Part shown: positions 22,534 through 33,880 of the stretch, piece by piece
Numbering within the stretch: position 1 is the stretch's first letter
Layout of the letters: every line of letters begins with the position of its first letter
Position numbers and translations under genes: made by a program
Notes under the pieces: generated by a model
Database searches by the model: none
The model's input: the letters and a program-made list of their open reading frames with translations, nothing else
What the model was told of the DNA's origin: nothing
Assembly (NCBI GenBank): GCA_013368445.1
Contig: JAACJO010000013.1
Coordinates: 1,054,001 to 1,118,000, forward strand
DNA: 64,000 nt
Origin: Leucocoprinus leucothites
Taxonomy: Eukaryota; Basidiomycota; Agaricomycetes; Agaricales; Agaricaceae
Direction: 5' to 3'

Positions 22534-23516
22534 ATGAACGCTTCTACTGATCTCAACCCCGATCCCGAGAAGGGCCATGCACCTCAGGGTACGTTCATCC
22601 GCGCTAATGATAGTGTCGAATTTGGTTCTAACCGACTTTTTTTTGTTGAAGATAACATAGATTCCTTGAACTTCAAGTGTGCAGTCCTTGAAGTCGAGTT
22701 ATTACGCACCGGTGGCTTATGGGTACGTATTACACACCAAGTCCACGAATAATTTTTCCTGACATGCATCACCACTCGGACATGCAGTTTGTCTTCTTCG
22801 CGAGAATTACCATGGTAATGGCGTTGGTTTTCCGACTCCTTATCGAGGAGATGGAGGATACGACAGGGACCACCACCCTTGAACTCTACGCGTCGTTCTT
22901 TTGGGTTATGGGATGGGAATTGGCCCGATTGACTGGCCGGGTTGTCTTGTATGGCCGCGAGGAGAAAATTGACGCTACCGTGTACCACGATAGATTCGTC
23001 CACCGTGTCATATGTTTCCAGGCGAACCTTTACGTGTGGATGCTATACTTCGGGATTATGTGGATGTCCCGTGTTTGGTATGCCTGGCACTTGGAGGGAA
23101 TCGGGATGGGCCTCGCTACCTTCTGGATGATCTTTTCAAACGTGTACCACTGGTGGTGCCCTGTGCCTCTCGCAGTATCCATTTTCCAGCTTGCACGTAT
23201 GAGGGCGGATGCTCAAAATATTCAAAAAATGGCGGATCCGGAGCGAGTCTCCCGCATGGACGTCCAACGACTTCTTCGTGCAAAGTTCTTGCTTTATTTG
23301 GGACGGACACTCGCGGCTATTGCGCTAATTCGGTACTTCTGCCCTCGCACTCCTCTTGAATGTTTTCTATCAATCCCGTTGGTCACCTTCAAGTACTTGA
23401 TTCCCGTTCTATTCGCACCCCTCTATTGTGTCGATGCGGATGCCTGGTTGGTACCACTCGTTGTAGTTGTTGGGATTGGGATTACGGACGGTGATTTTTA
23501 CAGCAACTCGGCATGA
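22534..23516 (+). CDS. Unrecognised multi-span membrane protein (284 aa)
   Basis: Three exons (22534-22588, 22652-22722, 22788-23516) join in phase. A short hydrophilic N-terminus (MNASTDLNPDPEKGH) precedes about six hydrophobic segments, including FFARITMVMALVFRLLI, an aromatic one around LYVWMLYFGIMWMSRVWYAW, and a final LVPLVVVVGIGI. The loop between segments 4 and 5 is charged (RMRADAQNIQKMADPERVSR). It is unusually rich in Trp, Tyr and Phe. There is no signal peptide and no known transporter motif. I do not recognise the family. Confidence 0.75.
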
Positions 23517-24085
23517 TTCCTACCCTCGCGATACTCTTCCCAGCCGTTTTCTGTCGGTCCCGGAGGTCACCGCCGAGAACATAGTCATTGTTCTATTAGT
23601 ACTTCTCTCAGGGACACGGCCATTTTGTTTACGTTTATCGAATTCAAATCGTTATCATCATATTTTGACTTGAGGAACTTGTTCCTACTGCCAATTTCCT
23701 TCTTTCACCTAATACCACGCCCACAAATTTCATCTGAAAGAACTACATGGTAAATACCGTCTTCTCAAACTGAGGAGAATAAATTGTAAACACAAGGCTT
23801 CATCGGAATGCAGTGAACCGAATGGACGCAAAGGTGACCCGATTGCGTTCCCACCTGGGCTTCACACCCTAGTGCTTGGACAATGGGGACTGAGTCTCCA
23901 AATCCAAACCCTTATCCGTGGTTCAATACCATACACCGTAATTCCGATACACAGCCAACTTCGTTACCTTACTGTCACCCCGAAGGTACAGGGGCACCTT
24001 TGCACTGATCAAAATATCCTTACTCTCGGTTTATGCACATCATTGTGATACCCCATCCTCATCCCTATCTCGTAGATACACCGAC
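23517..24085. other. Intergenic, no supported gene
   Basis: A 0.57-kb gap between convergent gene ends. No coding signal. Confidence 0.5.
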
Positions 24086-25489
24086 TCATATGAAATCCAA
24101 TGATAAAACCACTCGTCCTACACCTGTCTTTCTGTCCTTCTCAGTTTTTGTCCTCGCGATACCCTTCTTCTCAACAAAATCCACGAAATCAGAAACGCCA
24201 CCACCCACACCGAAATACAGCACTTTGGTCGCGACAAGACACTCTCCTTTCGCCTTCACGATATCCTTCGAGTTGTGCTCCTCTTCGGCTCGTGAACCAC
24301 AACAAGCGAGCCGCATGGTCTCAACGAGACTAGGTAAACTATTCATCCGATAAATCGTTTCCGAGGTGAGCACAATATCGAACTTTTCAGGGTGGAAATT
24401 TGGGAGTTGAGTAGAGAAAGAAGACCAGGAGCCAGAAAAGAAACGGATGGTGATGTTGTAGGTTTTTTTGACAGAGGATAGGAATGCGCTTTTGAGAGAG
24501 GGAGAGATGGGAAGCTCGAAGGGTTCTGGGGTTGTTGGGAAGGGAAGGTCTTCGGCATTGTCTGTGGATGTGGCGTTGGAGGTGCGGTAGGTTTGTGATG
24601 CTGGTGAAAGGTCTGGAGAATCATTGAGCGAGATAAGCGGAGTTACAGGAAGGAAAATTCATCGTACACCATGTCAAAAGAACATTTGGGAGTGTTACGA
24701 GTTCCAAAACGGAGTCGTTGTAGTCTTGGAGGTAGATCAGGGTTTCGGGCGTTTGTGATCCATCACTTGTGGGTGGGGAAGAAAAGATGTGGTGTAGAAT
24801 GTAAAGGGAGGGAACTGCTGTTCCGCAACCGAGCTATAGCAAAAAAAAAGTGGGCGATTCAGTTGAGGTGACGGGAAGTGGCATTATGCAGCTGACCTCA
24901 AGGATCCGTTTACCGCGAAAACCCTCAGCACCTTGGGTCGAGTCGAGGTACTCAACAAGGTCAATACTACATTCCCAAGTTTTCAGACCGCCTTCGTAAA
25001 CGCGTGGAACAAGGTCCGAAGGAGCCTCGATGAACTGCAACGCCGACACATGTCGGTGCTGCTTTTCTTCTGCGCCAGCATCCTCATCCACTTTAGTGGC
25101 ACCGGCGGTATGAGAATTAGTGGCATCATCTGGACCAGCACCTTCAGCAATCAATTGAAATCGTGCGTCAAAGAGATCTCGTCGAACGAGCGTGACATTT
25201 TTAGTTCCACCGTGGAGAGGTATAGTAAGTGGTGAACATGATATCAGCGAGGGAAGTGAGTCGAGCTATCTTTTTCTCCATGTATGAGCATATCTGTAAC
25301 AGAACACTGCAAATAGAACAAAAAGCGCACAAGGTCATGGATTGGGATTTCTCGACAAGGTGCCTCTGTCGGAAGCTTTTCTTGCCCGGCTGTTTTTTGA
25401 TTGTCTGAAGATGGACGGGGTTGGATTTGGGGTACGCTGAGCTCAGGATCATCGACCAGATCGTCAATATCAAAGTCGAATTTGAACAT
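24086..25489 (-). CDS. HPM1: Protein-histidine N-methyltransferase (METTL18/Hpm1 type)
   Basis: A SAM-dependent enzyme of the family that methylates a histidine in ribosomal protein uL3. Four or more exons on the minus strand. The protein starts MFKFDFDIDDLVDDPE, the usual N-terminus. Next come GGTKNVTLVRRDLFDARFQL and the signature DLVPRVYEGGLKTWECSIDL. The SAM-binding motif I is split by an intron (RILE, then LELGCGTAVPSLYIL), followed by LIYLQDYNDSVLELVTLPNV, a PEKFDIVLTSETIY block and YFGVGGGVSDF. Introns join in phase: donor near 24885 to acceptor near 24836, and another at about 24676 to 24627 that splits a Tyr codon. The C-terminus is at 24086. A tRNA-Ala gene lies 100 bases upstream. 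Confidence 0.9.
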
Positions 25490-25589
25490 CCTCAAAGTTC
25501 GTGGTTCAGTATGATTGAAAACATCTGATTGCAAGGAATGGTGTCCTTTATGCCTAGTCTCTAAGTTATGATTTTGACATTGCGATATA

Positions 25590-25671
25590 GGGCACATGGT
25601 GTAGTTGGTTATCACGCTCGCTTAGCATTGGTGTCTGCGAGAGGTGTTGGGTTCAATTCCCAATGTGTCCA
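25590..25671 (+). tRNA. tRNA-Ala(AGC) with 8-nt intron, copy 1
   Basis: A full cloverleaf: acceptor GGGCACA pairs with TGTGTCC including the G3-U70 pair that defines alanine identity, D-arm around AGTTGGTTA, anticodon stem CTCGC/GCGAG, anticodon AGC in TTAGCA, and T-arm TTGGG-TTCAATT-CCCAA with discriminator A. An 8-nt intron (TTGGTGTC) sits at the canonical place one base after the anticodon. Mature length is 74. The second copy at 25943-26024 has identical exons. Confidence 0.95.
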
Positions 25672-25694
25672 TTATTTCCCCAGGCTTACCTGTC

Positions 25695-25699
25695 TTTTT
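25695..25699 (+). terminator. Oligo-T Pol III terminator of tRNA-Ala copy 1
   Basis: A run of five T about 24 bases after the tRNA end. Confidence 0.65.
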
Positions 25700-25932
25700 A
25701 TATAGTGAAGCAAATAGCATACACGGAACCAATGTATATTTGTTTTTACCTTGAGTTCTAGTACGATTGTTTTACTGTTATCGGTGCTAGATTAGGTGAA
25801 GAAGCACCAATTTCTGGATATGTAATATGTCTGGAGGTCTGTCCGTATTTCCCTAGATGGGCGTCGGTGGGGGGTTTTCCAAGTCTGCTTGCAGGAGGCC
25901 GATGGTACTTGGGTGGATAGGGAGATGGAAAG

Positions 25933-25938
25933 AAAAAA
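25933..25938 (-). terminator. Oligo-T Pol III terminator of tRNA-Ala copy 2
   Basis: Six A on the plus strand, i.e. T6 on the transcribed strand, five bases after the tRNA end. Confidence 0.8.
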
Positions 25939-25942
25939 CTAA

Positions 25943-26024
25943 TGGACACATTGGGAATTGAACCCAACACCTCTCGCAGACGCTGATGCTAAGCGAGCGT
26001 GATAACCAACTACACCATGTGCCC
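25943..26024 (-). tRNA. tRNA-Ala(AGC) with 8-nt intron, copy 2
   Basis: The same cloverleaf as copy 1 on the opposite strand, with identical exon sequence including G3-U70. The 8-nt intron differs (TCAGCGTC against TTGGTGTC, all changes being transitions). The copies face each other tail to tail across 271 bases. Confidence 0.95.
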
Positions 26025-26403
26025 CCTGAGATTGTGTTAGTGGTACTCGAATCCGTTCTAGTAGATTGGCTCTCTGGCGGAAAGAGTACATTAATCAGGG
26101 GTGGGCAGGCTCATGAGCGCCCGTCTGCCGCGATCAGTGCGGGTGAAGGAGTGTGGGAACGGTGGCACGATAAGCCATTGAACGGATGGAGCCAGCACCG
26201 AGCGCGCGTCCGGAATAGAGACGGAGGTGGATATAATCGGTTCATCCTGCTTTTCTTCCTTCAACGCTCCTCCCCACCTTGTTCTTTCACTCCACTCAGT
26301 ATCCCTCCATAACGACCAGTATAACGACGCTTACAGTGCTATATAGGCTTCACATCGTCCGCAACTCTTGTTCACCTCCCTCAACAAACCCACATAGTTG
26401 ATT
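26025..26403 (+). promoter_or_regulatory. Upstream region of the S1/P1 nuclease
   Basis: About 0.38 kb with no gene. GATATAATC near 26231 is a TATA-like site roughly 170 bases before the start codon, followed by a long pyrimidine-rich leader. Confidence 0.4.
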
Positions 26404-27756
26404 ATGCGGCTTCGCTCAAGCACGACGCGTTCTATGGCCGTTGCGGCCACTTTGTCTAGCTTCGCAGTACCTGGTGTACTGGGCTGGGGAGCAGCAGGAC
26501 ACGAAATTGTCGCGACCATTGCGCAGATATACACCGAGCCTGCTGCGTTGGACAAGTTGTGCCAGATTATGAACGCGCATACTGGTGCCAACTTTGCTGT
26601 TGAAGACAATGTTGGCGGTGGTTACCACGGCCATGGCGATGAAGAGCTTCGAGGGCTATGGGCCGATGGCGGTGTGCGCCCTGCTGAGGACGAGTGGCCG
26701 TGTCACCTTGCATCTGTTGCGACTTGGGCAGACAAGCTCAAGTACAGAATGCGTTGGTCGGCTCCTTTGCACTACGTGAATGGTGCAGGGGATCATCCCC
26801 CCAATACGTGTCTATTCCCCGGCCCAGAAGGTTGGATGGGCACACCCAACATTAATGTCCTAGGGGGTATATTCAACACGTCCAACATTCTCCTCGACTT
26901 TGCCGATGGCGAGCTTCATGACGTAGGACTCGCACAAGAAGCTCTCAAGTTTATTGTTCATTTCTTTGGAGATTTGCATATGCCTCTTCATCTCGTTGGA
27001 AGAGATCGAGGAGGTAATGGTGTGGATGTATGTTGGGAAGGAAGAAGGACGAATTTCCATTCGGTTTGGGATAATTATATGGTGGCAAAGGCGATTCGTC
27101 TGACTTCGTATAATTATACGAGGCCTTTACCTGGTGGATTTGAGAGAGTGGAGAAGAGTTTGCAAGGGGCGATTTATGATCCGTTTGTGAGGAAGATTGT
27201 TTGGGAGGGTGTAGAACAGAAGTGGGGTGAGGAGTTGGAAGGGTGGATCGCGTGTCCTGCCGGCGAGGGACTCGATGAGGCGGAGAAGGGGATCAAGGGA
27301 GAGGAGACCGTATGGTCAACGCTTCGCGATTTCTTCATGCCTGGTTGGTTCATGAGGAGAAGCGCTGACATTCCTCTGACGGATACCGAGTACATTTGCC
27401 CCTATCACTGGGCCAAGCCGATTCATGCACTCAACTGCGAACTCATTTGGCCAACGGAGATTGATGAAGATCATGGTAATGGCCTGCTCTCCCGTTATGC
27501 GGCTTCTGGTCCCCGTCGCCCGAGGTGTGCTAGGTTCCCTCATCCTCATTTGGATGGGTTTGGTGGTGAGGGGGATGAGATGGAGGCTGACGCGGCTGAC
27601 GGTGAGCCTCCTTATGAGCTTGATAATCCGAAATACACCGGGCCTATTGAGGAGCGTATGCTGCTTGAGCAATTTTTGGCTCAGGGTGGTGTACGTCTTG
27701 CCGCAGTTTTGAATTATATCTTTGCGAATCAGGCGTCTATTAAGCGCGTCTATTAG
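26404..27756 (+). CDS. Secreted S1/P1-type nuclease
   Basis: An intronless 450-residue zinc-dependent nuclease that cuts single-stranded DNA and RNA, probably for phosphate and nucleotide scavenging outside the cell. A signal peptide (MRLRSSTTRSMAVAATLSS, ending PGVLG) would be cleaved to expose the N-terminal Trp that ligates zinc (WGAAGHEIVATIAQ). Other ligand motifs are visible: the Asp in ATWAD, LHYVN, HFFGDLHMPLHLVGRDRGGN and NFHSVWDNYM. Cysteines typical of the family are present (WPCHL, NTCLFP). The start at 26404 is the first ATG in frame and gives the proper signal peptide. The insert after WPTEIDE is longer than in Aspergillus S1. Confidence 0.95.
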   Translation: MRLRSSTTRSMAVAATLSSFAVPGVLGWGAAGHEIVATIAQIYTEPAALDKLCQIMNAHTGANFAVEDNVGGGYHGHGDEELRGLWADGGVRPAEDEWPCHLASVATWADKLKYRMRWSAPLHYVNGAGDHPPNTCLFPGPEGWMGTPNINVLGGIFNTSNILLDFADGELHDVGLAQEALKFIVHFFGDLHMPLHLVGRDRGGNGVDVCWEGRRTNFHSVWDNYMVAKAIRLTSYNYTRPLPGGFERVEKSLQGAIYDPFVRKIVWEGVEQKWGEELEGWIACPAGEGLDEAEKGIKGEETVWSTLRDFFMPGWFMRRSADIPLTDTEYICPYHWAKPIHALNCELIWPTEIDEDHGNGLLSRYAASGPRRPRCARFPHPHLDGFGGEGDEMEADAADGEPPYELDNPKYTGPIEERMLLEQFLAQGGVRLAAVLNYIFANQASIKRVY

Positions 27757-27907
27757 GGTAGATACTAGATTTGTATTCATGACTTCTTGTACTTATTATA
27801 GGACAATCTTATCTTATCTTATCTCTACATCACTGCATCAATGAACGTCCCACTTTTTGGATTTTGCACGAAATGACTCCGTTAGCACTCTACCTCCTCC
27901 ATTCCCA

Positions 27908-29267
27908 ATGCCTATCCACGGCCTCAAGTCGCTGGGAAAAGCCAACCCGCCTCACTTTAACATTGAAAATGTTATCAGGCCGAATATCCTAGCGTTACAT
28001 CCCTATAGATGTGCTCGAGATGATTACAGTGAAGGCATTCTCCTCGACGCGAACGAGAATGCCATGGGCCACTCTATCCCCAAGCCAGGTCACCAACAAC
28101 AACCAAACGGAAACGGCACAGCGAACCCCTCAGACAATCTCACAGCCGACCTAGCAGATACCCTCGACCTCGATTTACACCGATACCCCGACCCATCTCA
28201 TCCAGAAATCAAATCCCGTATAGCCAACCTTCGTGGACTCCCTTCTACGGATTATGTGTTTCTTGGTGTAGGTTCGGATGAGGTGATTGATTTAGTGATG
28301 AGGGTGTGTGTTGTTCCTGGGAAGGAGAAGATTTTGATTACACCTCCGACGTATGGGATGTATGCGGTTTCGGCGCAGGTGAATGATGTGGGTGTTGTGA
28401 AGGTTCCTTTGGAGTTGAGTGGAGAGAAGGGGGAGGGAGGGGAGGAGGGGAGGTTTAGTGTTCGTGTGGATAAGGTGTGTTATTCGGCTTTGGTTTTTGA
28501 CTTGTTTCTTACCCTTGATTGTTTTTCCAAAGGTCCTTGATGCTGTTGCTGCTGATTCGAGTATTAAACTCATCTTCTTTTGCTCGCCTGGAAACCCAAC
28601 GACTACACTCGTTTCCCTCAACGCCATCCGCACTATCTGCTCTTCCCCCAAATTCAATGGAATAGTTATCGTCGACGAAGCTTACATCGATTTCGCCTCT
28701 GCAGCCTCATCCGAGCCTGTATCAGCCGTTTCGTTAATCGAAGAATTCTCGAATCTCGTCGTCTTCCAGACGTTATCCAAATCGTTTGGATTGGCGGCTA
28801 TTAGACTTGGCATTGCCCTCGCTCAACCGCCGTTGATCCAAATTTTGTCCAACACAAAGGCACCTTATAATATCTCCACACCAACAGCACACCTCGCATT
28901 ATCCGCACTCTCTCCCCAATCACTCGCAGGAATGCAATCCAAAGTCTCTACACTCATATCCAACCGTTCATCCCTCCTAACCAAACTCTTCTCTGACGAA
29001 ATAACCAAAAAGAATCTGGGAACACCCATCGGAGCAGGACATGCCAATTTTATTATGGTGCCTGTGTTAAGTAGAGATGGATCAGGGAAGGTGGATAATA
29101 AGAGAGCAGAGAGGGTGTATAAGACGTTGGCAGAGGAGAATGGGTTGGTGGTGAGGTTTAGAGGGAATGAGGTGGGGTGTGAGGCGTGTTTGAGGATTAC
29201 GATTGGGACGGAGGAGGAGAATGAGGTGGTGGTGAGGAGGTTGGGCAAGGTGTTTGGTGAGATTTAG
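27908..29267 (+). CDS. HIS5: Histidinol-phosphate aminotransferase
   Basis: A pyridoxal-phosphate enzyme of histidine synthesis that converts imidazole-acetol phosphate and glutamate to histidinol phosphate. Two exons, 27908-28474 and 28533-29267, separated by a 58-nt intron; 433 residues. Visible motifs are FNIENVIRPNILALHPYRCA, LDANENAMG, RYPDPSHPEIKSRIA, GVGSDEVIDLVMR, CSPGNPTTT, VIVDEAYIDF, and the PLP lysine in LSKSFGLAAIRLG. VVRFRGNEVG near the C-terminus carries the phosphate-binding arginine. The start is the first in-frame ATG, followed at once by conserved sequence. It lies 150 bases after the nuclease. Confidence 0.96.
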
Positions 29268-29442
29268 AGGGTGGGTCTATTTAGTGGTTCGGGGTGTACT
29301 TGGAAGGTGAAATGTTGTAGAATATATATGTGGGCTCAAAGTGAATGATAGAGCGTTTCATGGCTAGAATATATGCCCGGCCCGGTACGGATCATCAGAC
29401 GGGAATATATGTGGTGTGGAATCAGCTCCGTGATGGCTCTCA

Positions 29443-31166
29443 ATGTTTGTCGACCGCAAGGCAGCCTTCAAGCTTCCTCCCACCACGATAAGAGACAGAC
29501 TAGTCTCCCAAGAAGCGAGACGTGCCAAGGTCCCTTTGAATCTTCTAACTTGCTGGTATAATCTAACAGCTTTTTTCTAGGCCCTCGAAGAACAGAAACG
29601 CGTTTGTCCCTGTTCTTGCTTGCATCTACCACCACGCTCATATTTTGCGAGTTATAGAGACGTGCACAGCGTTTCGATTCAAACAGACAGCTTGACCTTT
29701 TCGCAGATCTCTCACTTGGCCAATCGGATGAAGATGAGGACGACGGAGGAGAAGAAGTTGTCGATGGTACCACATCTCCAATAACGACGACGACATTCAC
29801 CCCAGGAAGTATCGCAGCATACGCATCCATGATCGAACCTTACCAACCCCCAAACGCCATATCCGGCACACTCAAATCCACCGCCGACAACGCAGAATCA
29901 GGCTCTATAGAATCCAGCAGCACAACGAAACGCAAGCGGAAAAAGAAGGGGAAGAAGAACAAGAAAGCGAACAAGTATGCGGATAAATGTATGTATGCGG
30001 AGTTGTTGGAAATGTCGGAAGATAATCCGTGGTCGGATGTGGATGGTCTTCCGGAGAATTTGGAGACGGCGTGGGTGGCTGTTGGGCCTGTACCGGTGGG
30101 GAAACGATGTCTTGCAGTTACGCACCAGTCGTCGGGAATAGCGGGTGTTGGTGAGTGCTTTGTTCGAATGCTTCCCCTTCCCCCATGTTCAACGAAGCGA
30201 GTTATCAGTTCCGAATACGACATTACGTTCAAGGCTCCTTGGCAAGACTCTAATCCCACGTTTTCCGTCGGTTCTCCCTCCTTCGACTGTATTGGACTGT
30301 ATACTCGATGCAAACTGGCGCGAGAATGGGATTTTACACATATTGGACGTTGTCAAATGGAAGGGACAAGACATTTGTGATTGCGAAGCGACCCTTCGGT
30401 GCGTTTGACGCCTTCTACACAAAACGACCTTCATTTTAACATCACTGCCTATAGCTTCTGGTGGAGAAACACCCGACTTGGCGAATTAGAGCATACATCG
30501 CTCGTCCCAACACCATACACCAAAACTCGCACCGACATATACCAATATCCATACCCAACCAGACTCATTCCAATATCTTACTACACTGATACAACCCTCC
30601 CGACTTTATATCAACACATCATACCCCAAGCTAAAACACCACGCTCACTAACGATCGATGTGCCCAGTGCTCCATCAACAACACTGTCTCATGCATCATC
30701 TACTGATCAAAGTGGGGGCCAGGCACAAGGAGATGGAATGGACGTTGAACCTCCTACTTTTACTTTTGGTGCAATTCAAGGCACATATCAGATTACCACG
30801 ACGATAGAGTCTGATGGACTTTTATTGTATGTCGCGGAAGCGAGCTATGAGAGTGGAAAGAGTCCGTTGAGTACCTGGATACCGATTATGTCGTATGAGG
30901 TTGAAGATCAGGCAGAGTCACATCAACCTCATGATGAAGTCAGGCGGACACGAGAGCAGAGACAAGCCTCTGGTCCATTGGCTGTTTTTGAGAGGTATGT
31001 GTCATTATGCTGTCGGTGATTTCTATAACGAAATTGACATGTTCCCTTGTGTGCGTAATCCAGATTGGTTCATCGCCGGCTGCAAAAGAGTGGGGCTGCT
31101 GGTTCTTTAGTAGTGGGTATGGGAAATCATGTAGGTGGACATGTAGTTGAAGTGGATATGGCTTGA
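29443..31166 (+). CDS. SNUPN: Snurportin-1 (m3G-cap snRNP import adaptor)
   Basis: Carries trimethylguanosine-capped spliceosomal snRNPs into the nucleus with importin-beta. About six exons. The N-terminus MFVDRKAAFKLPPTTIRDR joins through two short introns to ALEEQKR and RRAQRFDSNRQLDLFADL, a basic importin-beta-binding region. After a Lys-rich stretch (KRKRKKKGKKNKKANKYADK) comes the cap-binding domain: MYAELLEMSEDNP, LETAWVAVGPVPVGKRCLAV, HQSSG, VLDCILDANWRENGILHILD, VVKWKGQD and RFWWRNTRLGELE. The last exon ends at 31166. The first two introns (near 29530 and 29602) are inferred from phase and from alignment to the family as I remember it. Confidence 0.9.
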
Positions 31167-31317
31167 TCTTATTTTACTTCGTTTTCAATCAATCTTGATC
31201 CTTTACGTTCATCTCGTTTTTGGGGATCATCGACTTGACAGGTCTTCTAAGAATACACCAGAAATAGAGCTATTAAGACATGTGGAGATAAATTATCTAT
31301 GCGGGGTGAGGTCAGGA

Positions 31318-33880
31318 TTATACCCTACGGCCGTCCCTCGTATCATTGGAGAGAGTAATATTTCTGTCCATGGTACAATCAGTGAAATATTTCAAGAGCA
31401 TGAAAGGATTGCGACGTACGCGGAAGCGACGACCTTTGAGCTGGATTAATGGGATAAAGAAAAGGAAAAGGGCAGAAACAATGCTGCAAACGGAGAACAA
31501 ACATAGCTTGGTGAGACAAGTGTTTTATAGCTACGCAATGCAAGGGAGACTTACGCAGCTTCAACACCATAGGTCTGGATAGCACCATATTTTGCAGCCC
31601 ATGGAACTTGGAAATAAGCTACTGCAAACCCACCAAGGATACGAGCCAAGGTGACCAGCGCCGAGACTTCACCCTGTGTTGTTTGATGGTAATATGTCAA
31701 ATCGAACATATCAAGCGCATCATTCGGGAGTCGATCAAGATGAGAGTCAGGAGAAGTGGGGAAGGAAAGCATCAGCAACTCCGGACTATGAGAGAGAGCA
31801 GCAAGGACGTGCCTGATTCTTGGGGAAGCAGTCATTAAGGTACGCATATACCACCACGGTCATAATCATGATAGAAAACTCCGCGATACCCCAGCCTATG
31901 ATGATCGCTGCGAGCGGGAGATGATTTTGGAAGGATGCGCCGATGAGGAGGAAGCCACAGATGAAGAGTGGGATACCGAGGTAACATGCCCTTTTTGAGT
32001 TGATAGTAGTAACAGATTGTCAGATTTTTATCATTGGATGAGTGGGTGTTGTTTCTGAATGGAACTTACCAGAAACGAGATTCGGCTTCGTGAACACCAC
32101 TGTTTTTACGGATACCGCGTTCCATGATCCAGTCGTTGAGGAAGTGGCCGACAAGTTCACCAATGAGAACTGCGACCTGTCGTTTCGTTAATATAAGGGA
32201 TTCATTTGTCAGGAGCGAAGGACGAACGATCGGTGTTGCGTAGAGTGCTGAAATCATTATAGCGTCAAATCCATAGCCGAGAGGAAGTGGTTCGCCGAGG
32301 AACACAACATTGGTGACCTTTCGGGGAGAAGTGAGCCCAGGGACCTTCACTGTTAGAATATTGACTCACGTTGATACCAATACCGAATCCAAAGAGGGCA
32401 GCCTCGAAAACGAGAACCGGGAGCACGTGAGGGCGCCACACAATGCGGATGGGGTCAGTCACAATTTGTTTCCAGGGCGCACGGTACTTGGCCATTTTCC
32501 ATCCTGTAATACCGAACAGAGTTTCAACACGGTTGCGAAGTCCGGTGGTTTCTGGAACTGGAATGGGTTTGAGGGTGCGATCGTACATTCTACAACATGG
32601 ATTAGCTTGAAACCTTCTGGATTGAGAGTGTGATCTGAAGGGCGTACGTCTCTTTCATAAATAGAGCCATGAGAATGATAACGAAAAGGGAATAGAAGCA
32701 TCCAGTTGCATATGTCCATCTCCAATTCTCTCGAGCGGCTAGGAAACCACAGGCAAAGGGCGAGAGGAATGGAGAGATGATGAAGCCGAACGTCCACGAG
32801 TTGATCTATAGAGAAATTCAGTACTGAAATCTCCTGTACCACCATAGAGAACCTCACCTTTTTGGCTTGTTGGTGGAAGGGATACATATCCGTTACCACG
32901 AAAAGGCCCTGTCAATACCTGTTTGAACAAGCAATGTTAAATAGATCATGGATGGCGTACTGTGACTTGCGGCGTCGTCCTGTGTGATTGATAAGGGTCT
33001 AGTAAACTGGAGAGAGAAGGCGGATACTCACGCAAAGAAGGAATTCAGACAGCGCATAGCTAGATGTTCAAAGTGTATTAGGATAGTATTTCGCCGAAGA
33101 GAAGGAAAGTCGGCACATACCAGCGAAGGTCGAAAGGTTCGGGGAAAATGTACAGCCAATAAGGAATGCCAAACCGAATATCTTTGAACAACGATTAGTG
33201 GTGTGGACTAGAAGAAAAATGGTCAGAGCGTCTACCTGTGACCAGAAAAGCACGGGAAGACGCCCAAACTTTCTCATTGCCATGACCGCAAAAATTCCAC
33301 CGATTCCGATGAGGAAAATGCTCCAGCTATACGACTATCTTCAGCGCAAATTCAAGAGGAGGGAATTAGAGACACACTTTGAGGAGACGTTGTTGATGAC
33401 ATTAACGTTGGTATTGAATGCTTGTGCCAAGGGAAACAATGCAGCAATGCCTAAAACGACATAAAGTAAGAGAAGTCCAGTCTGAACTTTGACATGAGAA
33501 GAAGGGACCCTTACCAAGGCCTGAATCAAAGTCTGGGACGATGGAGACGAGGATGAGGATTAGTAAATGGACGGTCTTTTGCCTCTCCGACCAGTTCTGA
33601 GGGTCCAATGGGGAATCCGTCGGCTGTGGCCAGAGAACCTTTGTCCCGTCCTTTGTCAGCTTCAGCCTTGAAGCAACCTCCTCTCCAAGCTCTATGCGCG
33701 CCTCCCTGTCATTGGAGAGATAAATAAGGGTGTTCGTTCAGCGAGAGACCTCACTACGCACTCTGGATTGATGATTAAGCGACCGGCGTTCTGTTCATGG
33801 TATGAATAGAGATCGATAGTCTCTTTCAAGTTCTCGGATCCCGAAGAGTCGGTGTAGGTGAGCTTATCCGAGAGAGACAT
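31318..33880 (-). CDS. MFS transporter (DHA1-like), tandem copy 1
   Basis: A 12-helix proton-coupled major facilitator with about twelve introns. It starts MSLSDKLTYTDSSG, followed by YHEQNAGRLIINPE. The entry to helix 1 has the motif DPQNWSERQK seen in fungal multidrug antiporters. Later come the loop 2-3 motif RKFGRLPVLFW, a conserved VVTDMYPFHQQAKK, and FGFGIGINVTNVVFLGEP. The last exon has VSALFLFFIPLIQLKGRRFR. An upstream in-frame ATG at 33958 exists, but alignment with the paralogue (MSEKEQLGEKQ) supports 33880. Substrate unknown. It is convergent with snurportin, 152 bases apart. Confidence 0.88.

Noticed and set aside
24343..24624. Pro-rich minus-strand frame in the HPM1 region
   Set aside because: It is the wrong frame of an HPM1 exon; the neighbouring frame gives SPASQTYRTS and LPNFHPEKFD, which fit the enzyme.
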